The notes under the pieces: model-generated
Told to the model about the DNA's origin: nothing
Seen by the model: only the letters and a program-made list of their open reading frames with translations
Database searches by the model: none
Shown here: one piece after another, positions 58,092-64,000 of the stretch
How positions within the stretch are numbered: position 1 is the stretch's first letter
Layout of the letters: each line of letters begins with the position of its first letter
Translations under genes and position numbers: made by a program
Assembly (NCBI GenBank): GCA_037074705.1
Contig: CM073595.1
Coordinates: 73,456,139 to 73,520,138 of the forward strand
DNA from: Zhengitettix transpicula
Taxonomy: Eukaryota; Arthropoda; Insecta; Orthoptera; Tetrigidae
Direction of reading: 5' to 3'
Length of the DNA stretch: 64,000 nucleotides

Positions 58092-61002
58092 AGTATATAT
58101 ATATATATTTGTTTTAAAAAATTTATCAAAGTAACTACCTAAAGACAGAAGTTTTATGAGGAACCACTTTGAACTTTTATAACGAAATTCAATTTAATAT
58201 TTAGCTTAAAGAAATGAATATAAAAGGCTCGCAGCAGTCACCACGAGAAGAAAAATACGTACTCGACAAGAAATAAGTTGATAAGAAAATTTAGTTTAGA
58301 ATGAAGAGTGAGAGAATAATTTTATAATAAAAATGGACAATACTTACGTTACTTCATTAAGGAAAACTATTTGTCTCGACATTGAGTCAATGAGCAATAC
58401 AAAAGGAGTGGACAGAAAGTAGTATTTAAAACTAAAGGAAGCTGTGACGTGGAAACTCGTAATCCTGACACTTTCCCCTCTTTTCTAAAGCAAGACTCGC
58501 CTTCTTGGTTGATTCAGCGCGGAAAGTTCCTGCGTTTACTGACGCGATGACGTCACTTCACGCCGCCCACATAGTGGCCATTGCCAACCTTACTGTTTAT
58601 TATGGTCTCTCATGATGAGTCTTCAGAGCTTGGTCACGTTTTCATCAAAGCAATGATGAATTATATTTATTAGTTATATTAGAATCTGACATGGTCCGGT
58701 TTACCTTCATGTAATCCTACCCGCTGGTTGGCGCTCAATGGAATCATTTTCCCTCTAAAAGTAATTCATAAAAAATTGGTTCCATATTTAAGAACAGAGA
58801 CGCAATAAATTGGAAGCGTCAGAGTATATTTTGTCTGGCCAGCTCCAAAAATTCATGAACTAGTGGAGAAAATGAGGCAATGGTTTACAGATGGACTTGC
58901 TGCTGGACGATTCTGTGATTACCACCTGAATACCGTTTTTGTGTACCAACAAGGCAATAATACTGTGTGGGGTGAATCAGTATTATATAAATGAGCTCTT
59001 TTGCGAGTAACGTCAGCTGTAATCATGTAGGAGCCGCGAGCAGTTCCGTCATGATAGACCTAGAACAGTCAGTCAATACGGAATAGCAGAGTGATTACAA
59101 CAGTGAAACTGCATGAGGCGACGCAACAAAACTTTGTAGATGACCTTCGCCATAACAAGATGAAAATATTTAACATGGCAAACCAGAAAAGGGATCAGCT
59201 TATGGAAGAAGCATAACAGATACAGTTCGTCATCCTTAGATATCAACAATCCGAGGTTATTAACAAAACCGAGGGATACGTGTAAGAAACAATGTTTGAA
59301 TAGCCAAATGTGATTTTAACACTTCATATCATTTAAAATCAACACATTTGCAATTTATTAAAAAAACGCGATTCTAGTTCAAAAATATTGATATTCTATT
59401 AATATACAGACAACCGGACTCAGAAGTAGGTTAATCTTTATTCATTTATCGTGTATTCTCTGGAAAATGGGTACATAGTCGCTTCTTGGTATTTCAATCC
59501 TAACGAAACACCTTGAAAAAATTCTGTTAGTAATGGTTTCCTAATAACTTCTTATTAATCTAAATGAAATTTTCTCAACTGGCATTGACTATTTATAGTT
59601 TGTTAATTACACCACTGTCAGTATATAGAGTATGCAAACAATTCAGGTATTCCTCTTTGTTAGGGTCTAACAATGTAAATTATTGAAAATATGTTGATGG
59701 ATAAATTCCTAGATTTGCAATCAATATATTAGTGCTGATAATTACAGTAGTACAATGTTTAAAAAAAATTGACAAAAAACTGTATTTCCTAGTAATAAAG
59801 GTGGTATTGAAGGGGTTTTAAAAATTTACGTTATTTGGGCTTTAATGAGAGTAAAAATAAATTGCAAAGTAACGTGTAGAATTATTCAATTCTGCAGAAG
59901 CTCAGCGTTAATATTTAAGAACTTTTGTGCTCAACTATTTTTGGACGGGATTTTATACAAATTGAAATAATGTTAAAAGTCGACCAGCAGGCAATTTCCC
60001 AGAATTAACCTAATGCATTATAGTGGCAAGAACACTGCTTCAGGTACAAATTAGCGTAGTTTTCTATACTCTTACTTTAAAATCAATTTCACTTTCTATT
60101 TCTACAATTGAAATGTAACTTACTAATATTTCTGACTCACGAATAATCTTCAGACACTTGCTATCACTAATTATTTCATGTTAATTACCTCATTCTTAAA
60201 CAATACTTCCATCTCCAAGTAATTCATTCTCATTCGATCTAATTTCCTATCACGGCTTCTCCCTGGCCGTCCTCAAACCTTCACCATCACATTGCCACTG
60301 TCCATATTTGCCCATTGGGGTCGTTAAAATGGCACTCCGTCCTCTCCAGGATCTCTAGTAATTTACAACGCAACCATGAGACAGTCAATAGCTTTGCTAA
60401 AAGAATGTCTCCGATCAAATTTGCTTGTCAGCAAAATATTTTCAAGCCATCTGCTCGCAACATCTGGTGTTCATATATCAGCCAGCAGGATTTGGCGATT
60501 ACATGTCACGTTTTCACCCTCATAAATTTTTTACCTCATATTTGTTACTACAACACACAACATAAAAATTTTAATTAACCAAAATCGTTGATTACGTCGG
60601 AAATGAAATATCGCGAGGAAACCCTATGTTGTCTGCATAAAGTTAATTAGATATTATATTTATACATCGTTAACAATGTTATGAGTTTATAAGAAATTTT
60701 TATCTGATGCATCAACAGACATTATTAATTTGGAAAAGAAAGTGAATGCCACGTAATACGTAATCAAGCGAAAGAAATAATATACCGAAATTAATTATTT
60801 AATAATATCAAAACATGAGACTGTTAATAAATTAAATTCATATTTATGGTAACATTCGAGAACAAGTAGAACTTGTATGATTTCCTATGTTATTCAAGCT
60901 TGTTAAATAACAATTCAACATTTCTTCAACTTATTGCTAAGATAGAAGTTATTAATATTTTAAATAATCTTGGCAATTACATATATTTGCTTCTATTGTT
61001 TT
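58092..61002. other. No recognised gene
   Basis: Begins with a TA run (58094-58108). A moderately GC-rich patch spans about 58440-58620. The + frame 60315-60578 (87 codons) is not recognisable. Confidence 0.5.
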
Positions 61003-61345
61003 TTAATTAGACCATTTACACCAGTGAATTGCAACGTGTGCCTCATTGGTAGCTCGGAGAATGTCATGGCAGTATTAGATTTCTGGTCAAGTAATCTCAA
61101 ACATTTCTTGGGCAACTTTTCTCACAGTATCTTTTATGTTAAGTGTTCTAATATCTAAAACGGATGAAGTAAAGATTCTGGTCTTGATATAACCCCAAAA
61201 GAAAACAATGGAGCAGAGTAATATCAGGAGAGCGTGATTGTCATGGTGATGATTCACTCCTCAATCCATTCCCCAGGAATTTTTTTGTCCAGGAACATAA
61301 TGTACATGGAACACCAGTACATGGGTGTTCTAACTTGTTGATAAT
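61003..61345 (-). pseudogene. Tc1/mariner-like (DDE) transposase C-terminal remnant
   Basis: On the minus strand one frame reads QSRSPDITLLHCFLLG, corresponding to the SPDLTPLDFFLWG signature that carries the third catalytic acidic residue. A shifted frame continues FFWGYIKTRIF (61183-61197 encodes WGYIK), then VLDIRTLNIKDTVRKVAQEM, FEIT, stop, PEI, stop, and CHDILRATNEAHVAIHW (61018-61075). This order (WGY.K..V, a helix with R/K-A pattern, then EYR.DVLRATNGAHIEV) is the C-terminus of IS630/Tc1-mariner-type transposases abundant in insects. Two in-frame stops and a frameshift show it is dead. The N-terminal helix-turn-helix and the first two catalytic positions are not readable upstream. Confidence 0.78.
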
Positions 61346-62842
61346 TGAAATTCTTCTAAGGTGCAATGAACGATTCCACGGCGTCTAACTAAATGTTAGG
61401 TTTTGTCTTAATATATACACATCATTCACATTTGCGGTGTTTCTCTACCCGAGAAGGAACATGTAGATCCGTATTCCTTCCCGTCTCTGATCTTTCACAT
61501 CAATTTATGGTTTGTGAATATGAGACTCCAAATATCTGTCAACTAATTCAGCCACTGTATACTGCAAATAACGCAGAATATATTGAAACACACTGTTATG
61601 AATGTTTACGAGAATTATCATGTATTTAAAGTGACTTCCCAGGCTAGATGTAATCTTCTTCGCCAAATCCTATAATTAGTGTGTTAATGCTTCTCCTCGG
61701 TTTTCCAATAAATAAACGTATCTGGGCGAGACTAACTTGAATTCATCTGATCCCATCGAACAGTTACTCCTTTATACATGTATTATATATACCTGCAACT
61801 GAAACTTAAAGTAGATTCAGACTCCTGATTGCTTACAATTTTATTATGTATTTACACGGTTCCTGTTAAATTATTTATTTAATTTGAATTTGAATTTGAA
61901 ATCGATTAAATCAAAATTAGACGAAAACCTTTCATCGGCCAGCAAAGATAAAACACACACCTCCGAACGCCATAGACTCTATATTTCTCCTCTCTCTGGT
62001 TGCAAGGATCTTCATATAATTAATATCAACTTAAATAAAAAATTATTTCCCTACAATATCAGTGACAGAAACTGTTGACGTAAATTATTACTGACTACTA
62101 ATAAACATTATTTCCACAGACTATAAAATATTACTATAATGTGGTTTCTCCGATCCACAGATACGAGCATTATGCATATTAACATCATCGCTTACATGAC
62201 TGGTTGTTGTACCTGAGAAAAAACACGATTTAAGTAATCGTTTTCGATAGCTATAGTACAGAGAAATACAATAACAAATTCAGTACGTCTCAAAGAAGTA
62301 AATGAACACAAATACCTTTTCCTTCATTGTCGCCATTTCGTAAACAATTGACTTCTGCTCCTGCTTCCATACAATTTTTACATTATTATAGCCAACAAAC
62401 TTTTGTAATCAAGGAAACGCTTTTTGCAAAATTTACTAATTCCATTGAAAAAAAAATAGTAAGATAACTTGCTAAATTGTACGCATAGTTGGGGAAAACA
62501 GAAAAATATTTTAATCAACGTTCAATTTCAATTTGTTTATTTTTAGATCAACTGAGAAAATATAACACTCTTAGTAAATGAAAAATTAGAAAGTTTTTTT
62601 TAAAAAAAACCCAACATGTATGATAGTTGTGTATAATACTACCCAGTTACATTGAAGTAATAACTAAATAAACTGTTCTCAAGTTTGAAGTAAAGTTAGT
62701 AAAAATTGAAGAAAAATACTTAATCATTACGATGTATTCTGTAATAAGAAAAATTGTTTTACACATCATCTATAAAATTCATGAAAGAAGAAAATGTAAA
62801 TATTACTTGACATAACTTTTCAATAGAATCAAGGCCAAAACC
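61346..62842. other. No recognised gene
   Basis: It may include decayed N-terminal transposase sequence, since the DNA continues upstream of the remnant, but I could not read it. The + frame 61393-61629 (78 codons) lies here without a recognisable motif. Confidence 0.4.
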
Positions 62843-62856
62843 TATATATATATATA
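62843..62856. repeat. (TA)7 run
   Basis: Left flank of the foldback element at 62905-63063. Confidence 0.9.
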
Positions 62857-62904
62857 CTAAGGAAAATGTGACAAGGTCAAATCAAAAAGAAAGTCGACAG
62901 CTAA

Positions 62905-63063
62905 GTCGACTTACCCAAAATCAATAAATGGTCCAGTCTGGCTGAGGAGAGAGAATATTACAAATTTTCAAGGGTCTGAGCCCCCTTTGTTATAAAGAAA
63001 ATATTTGCAATATTCTCTCCCCTCAGCCAGACTGGACCAACTAATGATTTCAAGTAAATCGAC
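62905..63063. mobile_element. Foldback/MITE-like element with ~55-bp inverted arms
   Basis: The left arm (62905-62960) and right arm (63009-63063) are inverted repeats. 'ggtccagtctggctgagg' pairs with 'cctcagccagactggacc', with outward continuation 'gtcgacttac...aaatca' / 'tgatttcaagtaaatcgac' and inward 'gagagaatatt' / 'aatattctctc'. The loop is about 48 bases. TA microsatellites lie on both sides (62843-62856 and 63086-63128), so the element may have inserted into a TA tract. No coding sequence is present. Confidence 0.82.
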
Positions 63064-63081
63064 TTCACTGTCTCTCATTTC

Positions 63082-63085
<4 letters not shown>

Positions 63086-63128
<43 letters not shown>
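63086..63128. repeat. (TA)n microsatellite
   Basis: About 21 TA dinucleotides immediately outside the foldback element. Confidence 0.97.
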
Positions 63129-63132
<4 letters not shown>

Positions 63133-64000
63133 TTTATTAAAGAATCTAGTACATTGACTGATAAGTGAACCTAAATAATTATATTTGATAGAGAATTGAA
63201 ATTCTTTTAAAAAACAAGAGCTTTTTCTGTTCACAAAAAACACAGGTCATAAATGATTCTCCAAAAGAACCTAAATATGCAATCACTTCATTGTGAAATA
63301 TCATACACATATATATTTATACAATGCAAAATCACTGTCTTGAATTACCAAATCATGAGGTTTAATTACTATAAATAAAGATCTATAATCAGTACGGACA
63401 CATGTATTGATCCAGTTAAATGCATAAGGCAAGACAAGTAAAAGAATACAGTATAACAGAGTAAGTTGTTAATGTATTTCTATAATTTTGAAAATAGTTT
63501 TAAATAGTAATTATAAAGATAATCTCACTGAAATTGGAGTTGAAAATAATTTAAAACAGTTATATTGATATTGTGCAAGTTTTTCTTCTCACTATTTTTA
63601 ATTAAAGATAATATATTCTAAATTAATCATTTATGTTGCAATTAGTTAAAAAAAACTAACAAAGAAATTAGTCTGAATGTTTGTGAATACATTAAATAAA
63701 CAGATAAACATAATGTTACAAGATCAGGTTTTCAATAAAGTCTTCTGGGTCTTCTAACTGAGTAATCAATTTTATTTTAGCACTATTGCTAGAAAATGAT
63801 GGCAGTGAACATCATCGAAACATTGCAAATACAATTGTTTAATTGGTTATAAGCCTGAGAAGACTTGATTCATTCTCTACACTGAGAAATACTTCATTCT
63901 TTATTAAGATCAGGTTTTGTTTAAAATTCATTTCTTATTAATGCAGCAATTCTAAATAAAACTTCAACTAGTCGTTTAAATTTTAAGCACCATTGGAATA
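63129..64000. other. No recognised gene
   Basis: AT-rich sequence to the end of the window. Confidence 0.5.

Overview
The window looks like AT-rich, gene-poor nuclear DNA from an arthropod, most likely an insect. I base this on its transposable elements: a Jockey-clade non-LTR retrotransposon remnant, a Tc1/mariner-like transposase remnant, a Penelope-like element with a GIY-YIG domain, many non-autonomous Helitron copies and a tRNA-derived SINE. A cockroach or termite would fit, but that is only an impression. I found no intact protein-coding gene, no functional tRNA or rRNA gene and no CRISPR array. The longest open frames (about 120 codons) are either transposon remnants or read like chance frames.

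Layout. Positions 1-6.2 kb: a Helitron tail, a SINE-like copy and a hammerhead-like Penelope-type tail in otherwise unrecognised DNA. Positions 6.2-14.1 kb: three consecutive Helitron-like elements. The first carries six exact-length 281-bp tandem units. The second carries two such units plus a 311-bp tandem duplication. The third abuts the second head to tail and is split by a 1.9-kb insertion bounded by ~150-bp direct repeats. Positions 14-24 kb: a dispersed repeat, a short Helitron (17274-17701), a Penelope-type tail, a 285-bp palindromic element with 14-bp flanking repeats, and a perfect 101-bp tandem duplication. Positions 24-34 kb: a ~200-bp dispersed repeat, a GC-rich island, a SINE with perfect 14-bp target-site duplications, four hammerhead-like tails and a decayed Jockey-type RT/RNase H remnant. 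Positions 34-48 kb: inverted copies of two dispersed repeats and five Helitron copies or fragments. Positions 48-53.3 kb: the Penelope-like RT/GIY-YIG remnant and more tails. Positions 54.8-55.2 kb: a diverged 28-bp minisatellite. Positions 57.7-64 kb: one more Helitron, a transposase C-terminal remnant and a foldback element lying between two TA microsatellites.

The elements do not form a pathway. The window records repeated invasions, nested insertion, tandemisation and decay. The observations most worth a second look are the recurring CTGATGA-stem-GAAAC (hammerhead-like) tails, the 281-bp hairpin-bearing Helitron tandem arrays with a higher-order period, the head-to-tail Helitron junction, and the diverged 28-bp minisatellite. 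I did not find a convincing new functional system.
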